64,000 bases of DNA, from positions 10,683,326 through 10,747,325 of the forward strand of contig NC_091208.1 of NCBI RefSeq assembly GCF_040958095.1, in the 5' to 3' direction. The stretch comes from Procambarus clarkii. Its lineage: Eukaryota > Arthropoda > Malacostraca > Decapoda > Cambaridae. Positions 37,408 to 52,617 of this stretch are shown piece after piece. Numbering within the stretch: the first letter of the stretch is position 1; the number at the start of each line of letters is the position of its first letter. The position numbers and the translations under genes were made by a program. The notes under the pieces were generated by a model. It did not search any database, was not told the DNA's origin, and saw only the letters and a list, made by a program, of their open reading frames with translations.

Positions 37408-38814
37408 TTACAGCAATGACTCCTGTCCCATTTCCCTATCATACCTAGTTTTAAAAGTATGAATAGTATTTGCTTCCACAATCTGTTCCCCAAGTGCATT
37501 CCATTTTTCTACTACTCTCACGCTAAAAGAAAACTTCCTAACATCTCTGTGACTCATCTGAGTTTCCAGTTTCCACCCATGTCCCCTCGTTCTGTTATTA
37601 TTACGTGTGAACATTTCAACTATTTCCACTTTATCAATTCCCCTGAGTATTTTATATGTCCCTATCATATCTCCTCTCTCCCTTCTTTTCTCTAGTGTCG
37701 TTAGGTTCAGTTCCTTCAGCCGCTCTTCATATCCCATCCCTCGTAACTCTGGGACAAGCCTCGTCGCAAACCTCTGAACCTTCTCCAGTTTCTTTATGTG
37801 TTTCTTCAGGTGGGGGCTCCATGATGGCGCGGCATACTCTAAGACGGGTCTCACGTAGGCAGTGTAAAGTGCCCTAAAAGCTTCCTCATTTAGGTTTCTG
37901 AATGAAGTTCTAATTTTCGCCAGTGTAGAGTACGCTGCTGTCGTTATCCTATTTATATGTGCCTCAGGAGTTAGATTAGGTGTCACATCCACTCCCAGGT
38001 CTCTTTCTCGAATCGTTACAGGTAGGCTGTTCCCCTTCATTGTGTACTGTCCCTTTGGTCTCCTGTCACCTGATCCCATTTCCATAACTTTACATTTACT
38101 GGTGTTAAACTCCAGTAGCCATTTCCCTGACCATCTCTGCAGCCTGTTTAAGTCCTCTTGGAGGATCCTACAATCCTCGTCTGTCACAACTCTTCTCATT
38201 AATTTTGCGTCATCTGCAAACATTGACATGTATGATTCCACTCCTGTAAACATATCATTTACGTAAATTAGAAAGAGGATTGGTCCCAGCACCGATCCTT
38301 GAGGTACTCCACTTGTTACTGTTCGCCAGTCCGACTTTTCGCCCCTTACCATTACCCTCTGGCTCCTTCCTGTTAGGTAGTTCTTCACCCATACTAGGGC
38401 CTTTCCGCTTACTCCTGCCTGCCTCTCAAGTTTGTATAGCAGTCTCATGTGCGGTACCGTATCAAAGGCCTTTTGGCAGTCAAGAAATATGCAGTCTGCC
38501 CAGCCTTCTCTGTCCTGCCTTATCCTTGTTACTTTATCATAGAATTCTAAAAGGTTTGTTAGGCATGATTTCCCTGTCCAGAACCCATGTTGGTGTTTGT
38601 TTACAAACCCAATGCTCTCCAGGTGTTCAACAAGTCTTAGCCTAATTATTCTTTCAAGTATTTTGCAGGGGATGCTTGTCAGTGATACGGGTCTGTAGTT
38701 AAGTGCCTCCTCCCTATCACCTTTTTTGAAAATCGGTACGACATTTGCCTCCTTCCAGCAACTGGGCAATTCTCCCGACATAAGTGACTCATTAAAGATC
38801 ATTGCCAGAGGCAC
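37408..38814 (-). pseudogene. LINE reverse transcriptase
   Basis: 468 codons. Motifs: VVPIFKKGDREEALNYRPVS, GFWTGKSCLTNL, FLDCQKAFDTVPH, TSGVPQGSVLGPILFLIYVN and the catalytic MSMFADDAK. The C-terminal part (YTAYVRPVLEYAAPSWSPH, TLEKRRERGDMIGTYKIL) is typical of CR1/L2-like elements. The frame opens at ATG 38814, but the upstream endonuclease frame ends at 38799 in another phase. The two are therefore separated by a frameshift around 38800-38830. Confidence 0.88.
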
Positions 38815-39886
38815 GCTGAGAGCCTGCCTGCCTCTTTAAGTATCCACGGTGATACTTTGTCTGGTCCAACAGCTTTATTTGCATCCAGTGTTGTCAACTG
38901 TTTCATTACATCCTCTGCTGTCACCTCTATATCTGATAGTCTTTCATCTTGGGTAATCTCTTCTAACAAAGGGAGCTGCTCAGGCTCGGTTGTGAACACT
39001 CCATGGAATTTTGCATTCAGTACCTCGCAGATTTCCTTGTCGCTTTCTGTATATGCCCCTTCTGTTTTCCTCAGTCTTGTCACTTGGTCATTTACCGACA
39101 TCTTCCTTCTTATATGGCTATGTAGTAATTTTGGTTGCTTTTTCGCTTTGACTGCAATATCATTCTCATAATTTCTTTCCGACACTCGTCTTATGTTAAT
39201 GTAATCATTCCTAGCTCTGTTACATTTTATCCTGTTGTCCTCTGTCCTTTGTCTTCTGTACTTCCTCCACTCCCTCCTGCTTCTCACCTTTGCTTCCTGA
39301 CACTGTCTATTAAACCATGGGTTATTATATTCCCTCCTGCTTTTTTCCTTTATTGTTGGAATAAATCTATCTTCAGCCTCCTTGCATTTCAATATGACTT
39401 GGTTCATCATACCTTGCACTGTTTTTCCTCTAAGTTCTTCCTCCCACTGCACTTCTCCCAGGTAGTCCCTTATCCTTCTGTAGTCCCCTTTTCTGTAATC
39501 AAGTCTCCTTTCCCGGACCTCTTGTCCTTTGGTCACAATTTTAAACTCCATCATGTAGTCAAAGACTAGGACACAATGGTCACTAGCTCCTAGTGGTATT
39601 TCATGTTCCAACTGCTCGATGTCTTCTACATTCTGAGTGATAATGAGATCTAATAGGCTGGGCGTATCCCCTCCTCTTTCCCTAGTATCTTCTTCCACAT
39701 GCTGTGTTAGGAAATTCCTGTCAATAACGTCTACCAGCTTCGCTCCCCAGGTCTCTTCCCCGCCATGGGGATTCCTCGTTTCCCAATCTATCTCTCCGTG
39801 ATTTAGGTCCCCCATGACCAGCAGCTTCGCTCTCATTCTATGCGCTAAAGTTGCTGCCCTCTGCAGTTGCCCTCTGCTGCCCTCTG
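38799..39886 (-). pseudogene. LINE endonuclease C-terminal part and linker
   Basis: Contains LLVMGDLNHGEIDW (catalytic GDxN strand), SLLDLIITQN and GASDHCVLVFDY (SDH strand of the AP-like endonuclease), then a basic linker and the pre-RT segment VGPDKVSPWILKEAG. It is truncated at the 5' end by the TG repeat, so the N-terminal catalytic residues are missing. Confidence 0.85.
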
Positions 39887-39975
39887 CAGTGTGTGTGTGT
39901 GTGTGTGTGAGTGTGTGTGTGTGTGTGAGTGTGAGTGAGTGTGTGTGTGTGAGTGTGTGTGAGTGTGTGTGTGTG

Positions 39976-40025
<50 letters not shown>

Positions 40026-40041
40026 AGTGTGTGTGTGTGTA
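39887..40041. repeat. (TG)n / GTGTGAG microsatellite
   Basis: TG repeats interspersed with GAGTG at the 5' truncation point of the LINE. His/Thr and Val/Cys ORFs across it are meaningless. Confidence 0.95.
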
Positions 40042-40361
40042 TTCACCCACCAAGGAATGTCACTCCCTCAGGGCATAGCCAGTCCTCCTGATGTTTTTTT
40101 GAAGTAGAAGTCCCCTAGTGATGACCTCCAGACGAGAGGAAAAAAAAAGTTTTCTACAGCAGGCCTAACCCTTCTCTTACAAAAAGGACTGAGAGGTGTT
40201 GTATGTGGCAACGTTGCCCCCCACTGTTCTGAGTCAATAAAAGGATGCTACACCTCCCCCCCCCCCCCAAACATGTATTATTGAAATAGTGACGAAACCG
40301 ACCACTCTCCTCCCCGTCTAGACCGAGATATAAGTAAATTAGTATCTATTTCATATAAGGG

Positions 40362-40362
<1 letters not shown>
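40042..40362. other. Unassigned segment with a C-run
   Basis: No gene seen. It includes a run of about 13 C (near 40255-40268) and CAGTCAATAAAAGG-like sequence. It could be a residue of the Polinton central promoter region or part of a neighbouring repeat; I cannot decide. Confidence 0.4.
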
Positions 40363-40756
<394 letters not shown>

Positions 40757-40784
40757 TTTCGTACTTTTAAGGTGAAGAAAAGAA

Positions 40785-41112
40785 GTGATTTACTATAGAA
40801 ACAGCCCGAAGCCGACGGAGAACCCTCTACAGCAGTCAAGCGTTGTATACATGTACACTTGCCCCCACGAAGGATGTAACCTTCAATGTAAGTACATAGG
40901 TATGACGTCGACCAAGCTGACGAGGCGTTTGACATGCCATCTTCAATCTGGTGCCCCTAGGAATCACATGAGACAAGCCCATGACATTACTCTAACAAGA
41001 AAAATGTTGAACAAGAATACTTGCATAATAGACAAAACCCAAGATTCAAGAAGATTACAAATTCTTGAGGCAATTCACATAAGAATAGAGCGACCTACCA
41101 TGAACACCCAAA
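40785..41112 (+). pseudogene. PLE family 2 GIY-YIG nuclease fragment
   Basis: Encodes SVVYMYTCPHEGCN (GIY strand with CPxxxC), KYIGMTSTKLTRRL (YIG strand), HLQSGAPRNHMRQAH and DSRRLQILEAIHI. It is cut at 41112 by an inverted LINE tail (41115-41255), after which the PLE 3' region resumes (TTACTCTACCCACCATGAG). No RT is attached. Confidence 0.8.
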
Positions 41113-41114
41113 TA

Positions 41115-41255
41115 ATAATAATAATTAATAATAATAATTTTTATTTAGGCAAAGGTACATACATAAAGAGATTTTACAAAGTTTGTTGGCTTTATAGATA
41201 AAAACTAGTACATACAATGCCTAAAGCCACTATTACGCAAAGCGTTTCGGGCAGA
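41115..41255 (-). mobile_element. LINE 3' tail inserted in PLE family 2
   Basis: The complement of the CCGAAACGCTTTGCGTAAT block found in the macro-units, preceded by AATAATAAT repeats as its simple-sequence end. It separates two halves of the PLE tail. Confidence 0.75.
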
Positions 41256-41525
41256 GAAATCACGGAACTATTTACTCTACCCACCATGAGAGTAAGGACA
41301 AGACAAGAACATATCGATGCCAACACAGAAGACAATGTCCAACATAACAGGCCAATTACACTGGATTAATCTTTGTGTTTAGATAGGAGATGCCTCATAT
41401 GGGCCAATAAGCCTTCTGCAGCCCCTATGTTTATCCCTTATGTATCCCCCCCATGTTTTCACCTTCATTGTATTATCACCTGACCTAATGCGGGTATAAA
41501 ATCAACTAGTATTGTAAGATCTGTT

Positions 41526-41562
41526 CACTTGAGAATGAACCATGGAGGTTCGAAACGTCGTG
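41526..41562 (+). ncRNA. Hammerhead-like motif in PLE family 2
   Basis: Stem I CAC/GUG (41526-41528 and 41560-41562), core UUGAGAA plus one extra U, stem II GAACC/GGUUC with loop AUGGA, then GAAAC and GUC before GUG. It has the same U3/A8 core changes as family 1. Stem III is not a hairpin here; the palindrome ACGU would allow dimer pairing. Confidence 0.5.
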
Positions 41563-41633
41563 CAAATTATACAAATAAGTGTAATACACTCTATAGTAAA
41601 TCACTTCTTTTCTTCACCTTAAAAGTACGAAAA

Positions 41634-41745
41634 TGAGTTTTGGAGAACTCCTATTTCAATTAAGCCCTGATGCTAAGAAAATAGTTAGAGGGATAGAAGC
41701 CCTAAACCAGAAAATAATAAATACAGAATATGCGGTCATATTCAA

Positions 41746-41746
<1 letters not shown>
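41634..41746 (+). pseudogene. PLE family 2 N-terminal fragment (plus)
   Basis: Starts ATG with [15 protein letters not shown] and stops at the (AT)n tract (41747-41791). Together with 40602-40756 it flanks the PLE tail in inverted orientation. Confidence 0.75.

Positions 41747-41791
<45 letters not shown>
41747..41791. repeat. (AT)n microsatellite
   Basis: Joins the truncated PLE N-terminal fragment to the first monomer of the 259-bp array. Confidence 0.95.
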
Positions 41792-41793
<2 letters not shown>

Positions 41794-43327
41794 CTGAAAA
41801 CTCACACCCCAGAAGTGACTCGAACCCATACTCCCAGAAGCAACGCAACTGGTATGTACAAGACGCCTTAATCCACTTGACCATCACGACCGGACAAAAT
41901 GAGGTGATAGCCGAGGCTATATGAACCACCCCACCGCCGGCACTCGGATAGTTATCTTGGGCATAGCATTTTACCAAATCACCTCATTCTTTGGGGCACA
42001 CGTGAGGAACACAAATGCGAACAAGCCTGAATGGTCCCCAGGACATATGCAACTGAAAACTCACACCCCAGAAGTGACTCGAACCCATACTCCCAGAAGC
42101 AACGCAACTGGTATGTACAAGACGCCTTAATCCACTTGACCATCACGACCGGACAAAATGAGGTGATAGCCGAGGCTATATGAACCACCCCACCGCCGGC
42201 ACTCGGATAGTTATCTTGGGCATAGCATTTTACCAAATCACCTCATTCTTTGGGGCACACGTGAGGAACACAAATGCGAACAAGCCTGAATGGTCCCCAG
42301 GACATATGCAACTGAAAACTCACACCCCAGAAGTGACTCGAACCCATACTCCCAGAAGCAACGCAACTGGAATGTACAAGACGCCTTAATCCACTTGACC
42401 ATCACGACCGGACAAAATGAGGTGATAGCCGAGGCTATATGAACCACCCCACCGCCGGCACTCGGATAGTTATCTTGGGCATAGCATTTTACCAAATCAC
42501 CTCATTCTTTGGGGCACACGTGAGGAACACAAATGCGAACAAGCCTGAATGGTCCCCAGGACATATGCAACTGAAAACTCACACCCCAGAAGTGACTCGA
42601 ACCCATACTCCCAGAAGCAACGCAACTGGTATGTACAAGACGCCTTAATCCACTTGACCATCACGACCGGACAAAATGAGGTGATAGCCGAGGCTATATG
42701 AACCACCCCACCGCCGGCACTCGGATAGTTATCTTGGGCATAGCATTTTACCAAATCACCTCATTCTTTGGGGCACACGTGAGGAACACAAATGCGAACA
42801 AGCCTGAATGGTCCCCAGGACATATGCAACTGAAAACTCACACCCCAGAAGTGACTCGAACCCATACTCCCAGAAGCAACGCAACTGGTATGTACAAGAC
42901 GCCTTAATCCACTTGACCATCACGACCGGACAAAATGAGGTGATAGCCGAGGCTATATGAACCACCCCACCGCCGGCACTCGGATAGTTATCTTGGGCAT
43001 AGCATTTTACCAAATCACCTCATTCTTTGGGGCACACGTGAGGAACACAAATGCGAACAAGCCTGAATGGTCCCCAGGACATATGCAACTGAAAATTCAC
43101 ACCCCAGAAGTGACTCGAACCCATACTCCCAGAAGCAACGCAACTGGTATGTACAAGACGCCTTAATCCACTTGACCATCACGACCGGACAAAATGAGGT
43201 GATAGCCGAGGCTATATGAACCACCCCACCGCCGGCACTCGGATAGTTATCTTGGGCATAGCATTTTACCAAATCACCTCATTCTTTGGGGCACACGTGA
43301 GGAACACAAATGCGAACAAGCCTGAAC
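41792..43327 (-). repeat. 259-bp SINE-bearing monomer array, minus orientation (about 6 copies)
   Basis: Near-identical 259-base monomers are repeated head to tail. On the minus strand each monomer contains a tRNA-derived SINE head with A box TGGTCAAGTGG and B box GGTTCGAGTC. Only isolated substitutions distinguish monomers (for example at 42371 and 43096). The ORFs of 69 and 85 codons that recur in each monomer are by-products. Confidence 0.95.
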
Positions 43328-46536
<3,209 letters not shown>

Positions 46537-46544
46537 AGAGACAT

Positions 46545-47160
46545 CTTCCCATAACCAAACCATCGCCAGAGAAATCCTAGTAAACAACACAGAAATCATC
46601 GATAGATACAGCGATAGCAGGCGGCTTGACGTTTGCGAGGCACTACACATCAAGAAGTCAACACCAGCAATCAACAGCCAATTATTGCACAACTATATTC
46701 TACCCACCTCAAGACTCCGCTCCAATATAGAAGCATCAAGAAATATGGACCAATAGGCTTTCTACAAACACTTCTATTCAATACCCATTGTTTCTGTTCT
46801 GTCTTGTGTTGATACTTTTAATACCCTATTAATATCCCCTCCTGTTCTGTCTTGTGTTAATGCCACATCACCCTTCCCACCTCACTCAAATGTAGATATA
46901 ATATCAGAGAGACGTAAGTTCTAATCAGTTGTGTATTTGTGAAGTCTTTGAAAATGTAATAAGTTTTACGAAACGCGCCCGTGTCGCGTCAGACTAGAAA
47001 TAAAAATGAATTTTGGAGAAGTGATTTTTGATTTACCTCCAACAGTGAAGCGTAATGTACGAAAGATTGAGAAAATTCGTGTTAGAATTATTAATCTTAC
47101 TTTTTCGGTCATATTTAATAATATATGTCTACAGGAAAGACTGCTACCAAAATATACTAA
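46545..47160 (+). mobile_element. Right arm of the PLE family 1 palindrome
   Basis: Plus-strand GIY-YIG C-terminal part (46545-46756), terminal repeat, and N-terminal codons from 47006 ([12 protein letters not shown]) that extend a little further than other copies (to LLPKYTN) before an AT tract. The 8-base spacer AGAGACAT separates the arms. Confidence 0.88.
46944..46994 (+). ncRNA. Hammerhead-like motif (PLE family 1, plus copy)
   Basis: All stems and the UUGAAAA core are identical to 20602-20652. Confidence 0.55.
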
Positions 47161-47204
47161 TATATATATATATATATATTTATTTATTTATTTATTTATT
47201 CTAG
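47161..47204 (+). other. AT and TTTA repeats ending in a splice-acceptor-like TTCTAG
   Basis: Right edge of the nested DNA. The pyrimidine-rich TTTATTTATTCTAG just before 47205 resembles an intron 3' end, so upstream exons of the following gene may have been displaced. Confidence 0.5.
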
Positions 47205-47219
47205 GTAAGCGTGATTGTG

Positions 47220-47382
47220 ATGTCTCGAGTTGGTGATATTTGTAGAATTTGTGGATGGCGCTCATCACATCTCTTCGTTCATAGGTGTTACACATGTTTC
47301 TTCTGCGGAGAAACTGCATGTGTACAGTCTAGTGGTGAACACAGGAGAACCTGTGCTGGAGGTATGATCGTATTTTATATAT

Positions 47383-47429
<47 letters not shown>

Positions 47430-47781
47430 TGGATATTTAATTCAAATGAGAAATATTAAGATGGGTTTTCCCCTTCCCCGTGAGTGTGGGAGAGTGTGTG
47501 TATATAAATTATACACTATTTCCTTCATTAGGTAAACGTCGCCAGCCCACCCTCCCTTCCAGAGAGGATGGCTTCATGTGCTTCTTGTGTGGAAATACCA
47601 CCTTGAGACCTCACCACACTTTCCCTTGTGATAATTGTGGGACCTCTGTGTGTGAGGAGTTGACCTCTGAACATCTACAAAAATGCCCCCGTGGTGAGTG
47701 AATAAACCCTCCACCTTTATTTCTCTTAAGAATCTTTTTTTTGAGAACTTATGTCATGGGGTTTAGCGAGTGGGTGTTGCC

Positions 47782-47821
<40 letters not shown>

Positions 47822-48198
47822 TTCCAGGGGTGATTCAGAGGCAGGTAGGAGAGGAACATGACAAAGCACAGCGTGACAATAACCCCTTAGGTGGTGGTGG
47901 GGTTAGACAGTCCATTGCAAATGGAGGGGAGGGGGAAGAGGAAGTGATGAGTGATGATGATGATGATGATGATGACGACGATGGTGGTGGTGATAGGGGT
48001 GACATCTCTCAGCCGGGCCCTAGTGGTCTTAGACCTCCTGTCAACAATCGAGTTAATGACCTAATTAGTGATGAAAATTCCCCAGATGAGGAGGATGTTA
48101 TAGACACTCCCCACTTAATTAATAGGGTGGGGGCCCTGGGGATCTCTTTACTAGGATGGAATATTCCATCCCCTCAGCCTTCGCCACAGACCCTATAG
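47220..48198 (+). CDS. Three-exon Polinton gene with duplicated Cys-rich zinc module
   Basis: Proposed join 47220-47361, 47532-47693 and 47828-48198, giving 224 residues. Introns have GTATGA...TTAG and GTGAGT...CCAG ends and both interrupt phase 1. Exon 1 encodes CRIC...CYTCFFCGETAC...EHRRTC and exon 2 encodes CFLC...CDNCGTSVC...EHLQKC, two copies of one putative zinc-binding module. Exon 3 adds a Gly/acidic region with a run of about ten Asp (DDDDDDDD), then GDISQPGPSGLRP and an acidic tail. I know no named family. It lies directly upstream of polymerase B in the same direction and could be a nucleic-acid-binding accessory protein. The introns contain (TTTA)n and (ATT)n repeats. Confidence 0.6.
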
Positions 48199-48215
48199 GA
48201 CTCCTAAGCAACTTT

Positions 48216-50625
48216 ATGGACTATTACATATCTGAAATAGAGAATTACATGAATTCTCTTGGGGGACATGGCAATTTTACTTCATCATTAAAAATCCTTC
48301 TCGAAGTAAAGGTAACACTTTTATAACAACGACTCACAGAAGATGATGACTTTAGGGAACACTTCATAACAACACCTGCTAGACTGGTAACTCTTGAGGA
48401 TGTGGGTAATCTTATTGATAGCTGGGTGGGTTATATGATTACACGTCTGGAAGATCTCCTTTCAGAAACAGAGGGGAGTGGTTTCATATTATATAATGTC
48501 GATTTCCTCAAAATCGTCATCTGTAATGCAAGTGTAAGGTCGGTTTTGGGGGATTATGTCCCTTATCCCCCCTTTCTAAGGGGACGATATGAGGTCTTCA
48601 ACCCAAACCCGGCTGGTAACAATAAAACATGCATTATTCAGTGCATTGCTGCTTTTCTGGCATCACAACAAGGGTGGAAGTGGAGACGTATAGGGAGACT
48701 TGTAGAGTCTCACTCTAGGATTAGGAAAATGGTCAAATACGACAATTTATCCTTCCCTCTGTCGTGGGAGGATATCTCTAAATTGGAGAATAGAAATAAA
48801 CTATCCATTTTTTTGTATTCAATACACAAACATACAGACGGTGTCTATCACGTCTCTCTTTGTCGTCGTGGTAGCAGACAGTACTCGGTCATAGTTCCTT
48901 TATTGTTATTGGGAGAATCTCATGTGGCCCTTATTAAGGAGTTCGACAAGTTCCTACAGAACTTTACTCGCAGCCACAGACGAAAGACAGTCTTCTGTAG
49001 AAACTGTCTCTCAGAATATCAAAATTCGTCTGAGCTAACAAATCACTCATCTTCCTGCGACATCACTCAGAAAATTATTTACCCTCAGCCTGGGGACACA
49101 CTCCATTTTAAAAATATGGGGAAAGGTTACCCCCCTTCCCATGTGGGCTATTTTGATTTTGAGTGTGTCCTAAGCACTGAGGATTGTCTAGGTTCTGTTA
49201 CAGCCATACATAGACCTATAGCATACAGCTATATAATTGTTGATAGGAACCACACTGTCATTGATAAATTTACTTATTTTGGGGGGGGACAGTGTTACTC
49301 ATTTCATGCAGCGAGTTGCTACCAAATGGGAAATTATCAGATCCACTCTCCCCCATTATGAAATAGACATGTCTCTTGAGGATATGATACATTTTAGGAG
49401 ACAGACTCACTGTCAGTTTTGTGAGGAGGTATTTACCCCCTCCAATTTCAAGGTTCAACATCATGATCACCTTAGGGAAAAACTCAATTATATTGGAGCT
49501 CTATGTAATTACTGCAACCTCTGCCACAAGAATGCTCTAGAGAGTTTAGTCCTAATTGCTCATAATATGTCTTATGACATGGGCTTAATTTTGAGGGAGT
49601 TTGCCATGGGTTCAAATATTAAGAGCAATATCCTCATGAGACAGGGGACGAAATATCTTAAGGTAGAAATAGGGAAGCTTAAATTTCTAGATTCACTGGC
49701 TTTTATTACAGGTAGTCTTTCATCCCTAGCAAAGACCCACATTGATTCAGCCAGCCCCTTAACATTCACTCACTCAATGATAGAAGGTTTGCCCAAAAAG
49801 AGTCACCACCTACTCTTAAAGGGTAAGCAGTTTTTCCCTTATGAATATACCACAAAAATCAGCTGCTTTAATGACACAACACTCCCTCCTATTGAAATGT
49901 TCTACAGCTCCCTAAACAAATCAGGTATAACTTTGGAAGAATATAGACATTCTAAATTAGTATGGGAGGCTACAGGGTGTAGGACATTAAAAGACTACCT
50001 CCTCATTTATTTGAGGTGTGATGTAGGATTACTGGCTGACATTTTTACACACCACAGGGCAATTCTAAATGATATATATTCTTAAGAATTGACACACTAT
50101 TGTAGCCTCCCAGGGTACTCCTACGACTGCTTCCTGAAAAGTAGCAGAATATCGTTGGAGTTAAGTGCAGATGTGACGTTGCACAATCTCTTATCACAAA
50201 ACATACGAGGGGGTTTTACAACTGCAGTTAGGAGTTACGCCAGAGCTAACAACCGCTATGTCAACCCATCTTTTAACCCCCAGGAGGATAGATCTTCATT
50301 CTTACTGTATCTAGATTTCAACTCCCTCTATGGGAGTTGTATGACTAAGAAATTGCCCTATGGGGGACTAAGGAGACTATCATGTGATGAGATGAACTCC
50401 TTCATTAGCGGGGGGAAGATAATGACAGAACAGCCATTCTCTTCTAACAAAGGGTACTGGCTCTTAATTGACACCAAACACATAAGACCTGAAATAGCTA
50501 GACTAACAGACGATCTACCCCTTTGTTTACACCATAGGGGAATAAGTATGGAGGATATCTGTTATGATCTCAGCCTACAGGAGAAACGAGTCTCCCTCCT
50601 TGAGAGTTATTCATCAAGCCTGACC
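48216..50625 (+). pseudogene. Polinton protein-primed DNA polymerase B, N-terminal and exonuclease half
   Basis: An ATG at 48216 opens the frame. Recognisable parts are a Cys/His finger typical of Polinton polymerases (FCRNCLSEYQNSSEL...SSC), Exo I in GYFDFECVL, an HNH-like insert (CQFCEEVF...VQHHDH...CNYCN), Exo II in AHNMSYDMGLI, an Exo III-like YLRCDVGLLADIF, HYCSLPGYSYDCFL and the start of the palm with LYLDFNSLYGSCM. Lesions are TAA at 48324, a frame change in eight G at 49281-49288, TAA at 50083-50085, and an insertion after 50625. It would have replicated the element by protein priming. Confidence 0.88.
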
Positions 50626-52617
50626 TAACTAGAAGGTCTAGCAAATATTGAGGTGATAACCCATATGTAAAATGGCTGGTTGGATATGTAAAACAATTTA
50701 AGATTATGGGCAGTGAGTAAGGAAATAGATAAATGACTGGCTAGGAGATGTGGACATTTTGCTGGAGGCGTGAGGCTCGCTTCTGGAAGGGCTTTGACCT
50801 CACTTGAGTGCCAGACATCGCAGGGGAAAGCTGCGCTCCGTGAGCTCCCGTCAGAAGGGAACCCCTAGTGATATATCTCGAAGAGAAGAGAAGTGTGTAG
50901 ACGTGCCAGCTGTGGAACCGAGCTGGGAACGTTGTGGTATCAAGTCCTGGTCGACGAGCAGAGTTTAATAAGCTACTCAGAGGCATTTTCGTGGGCTGTG
51001 TGGAGCGCCCTGACCAGACGCCGTCAGAGGGAAAGCGCCCTCGATCAGTTAATCTGTGGTAAGCACGATATACGCCAGTTCATAGTGATTGCTTGTAGTT
51101 GGTCGTGTGCCCAGCGACAGTAGCAATGTTTATTTATAAGTTAGACATGTTTTAATAAGGCAGAAGGCCTGAAATAGGAGAGTGAAGAGGGAGGAACACG
51201 GAACGACGTCCGTCCTCTCTGAGCTCTGACGGACGACTGAGGGAGGAAGACCCTCCCAGCGAGTGAGGACCGCCGCCAGGCGAGGTGGAGTATGGACCCG
51301 CCCAAAACGGGGGAGTCCACTCTCACTGTATGTAGAGGACAGATAGAGGTTTGAGGCAAGCATATTGTGTGGTTATTTTTGTTTATGTGTTAAAGGGGAA
51401 CATTTTATTGGAGTGTCGATGGGTTGCAGGTTTGTCCTTGGGGGAAGAAGTTGCTGAGAACTTCGAAGCCAGCAGATGAAGTAGCTGATGAGACTCCAAG
51501 GTAGTGGAGCAGAGGACCTCGAGCTGTGAGAAGCAGCAGTGAAGAGGAGTGTCACGTGCTTCTGTAGAGGTGGAGAAGCACCATAGTTGCTCGAGGAAAC
51601 TTCATGGTGTAGCAGCCAAGAGAGCTGTGGAGGACCCTAGCAGAAGGGTGAAGCACCGTAGTTGCTCAAGGAAACTTCATGATAGCAGCCTGGAGGAGCT
51701 GCAGAGGATCCTGGTAGTGAAGCCCGGAAGAACCTAAGGATATTAGGGTAGTGAACTTCCAGAGGTGGAAGGGGAAGTTCTGGTGGATTACTTGTAGGGA
51801 GTTGATAGTGTTTGGTTGTCATTAGCGTGCAAGACGCAGTGAGAGGTGAGTGGCTGTTTGCATTCTTATGTCAAGGAGTGATTTATTCTGAAGCTTAGAG
51901 TTGCAGTCGTAGGCTTGATTACCTACAGATGTATGTGCTCGAGGACTGACAGTGATCGATTAATCATTGTTGTGTATCAATGAACATTTATACTGATATA
52001 TGTTATTGCATTCAAATGCTGGTTTTCTATATATACATTATCTTGCTGATAGTGCAACAGTGTATGTAGGCTTGATCAACTTGAGGAGGTTAATAGTATC
52101 AGGTGGTGAACCAGGAGATAGGATACCACTTGATAAGCTGGTGATAGAGTTCTGATGGTGTTGGAGTGCAACCTGATTGTAATATTATAGAGTATAGGAT
52201 TCATTATTATTATGTGTGTATGTATCGTGTATGTGCTTTGTCCAGTAAATGTATCCCAATTTGCTGGTGTTTGCCCTTGTCCTAGTGAGGCTTCCCAGGA
52301 GGTAGTAAAGAAGGAGAGAGAGAAAGAACCAAGAACCACTGCTGTGGACAGGGTAGAAAGTAATACTAATAAGTCAAAAGGGGATTGAGGAGATCATATC
52401 ACCTAAGGAGAGAGTGGGGAGTCACAGCGGCTCGAGTGGGTGTGTGCACGTGACAACGAGGCTAGGTGTTGGAGCCGCATCCCCTAAATGTGTGACGTTG
52501 AGCCCCTCTCCAAGAGCCAGAAGCGCCAAGGGTGATCTCCTAGTATAAGCACTCTACCGAGTTGTGGGTTGGGTTGTCCGTAGAGAAGGATCAACGACGA
52601 CAACACCAACCAACCCA
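50626..52617. mobile_element. Unclassified 2-kb insertion in polymerase B
   Basis: It separates the palm segment ending SSSLT from the downstream palm sequence at about 52618. No long ORF is present. A direct duplication of about 85 bases lies near 51567-51735 (AAGCACC(A/G)TAGTTGCTC motif twice). The right end contains TGTGGGTTGGGTTG facing CCAACCAACCCACA, a short imperfect inverted repeat. No clear target duplication or terminal repeat was found. It may be a solo LTR or a non-autonomous LTR-type element. Confidence 0.6.

Larger units (their letters stand above)
37326..39886 (-). mobile_element. 5'-truncated CR1-like LINE inside the Polinton
   Basis: The minus strand carries, in order, the end of an endonuclease domain, a linker, RT and the post-RT region. 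The 3' end lies at about 37326-37407 with TACTCACCTATATG repeats. The 5' end runs into a (TG)n tract at 39887. The position between Polinton genes shows it arrived after the Polinton, or with the other DNA in the centre. Confidence 0.88.
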
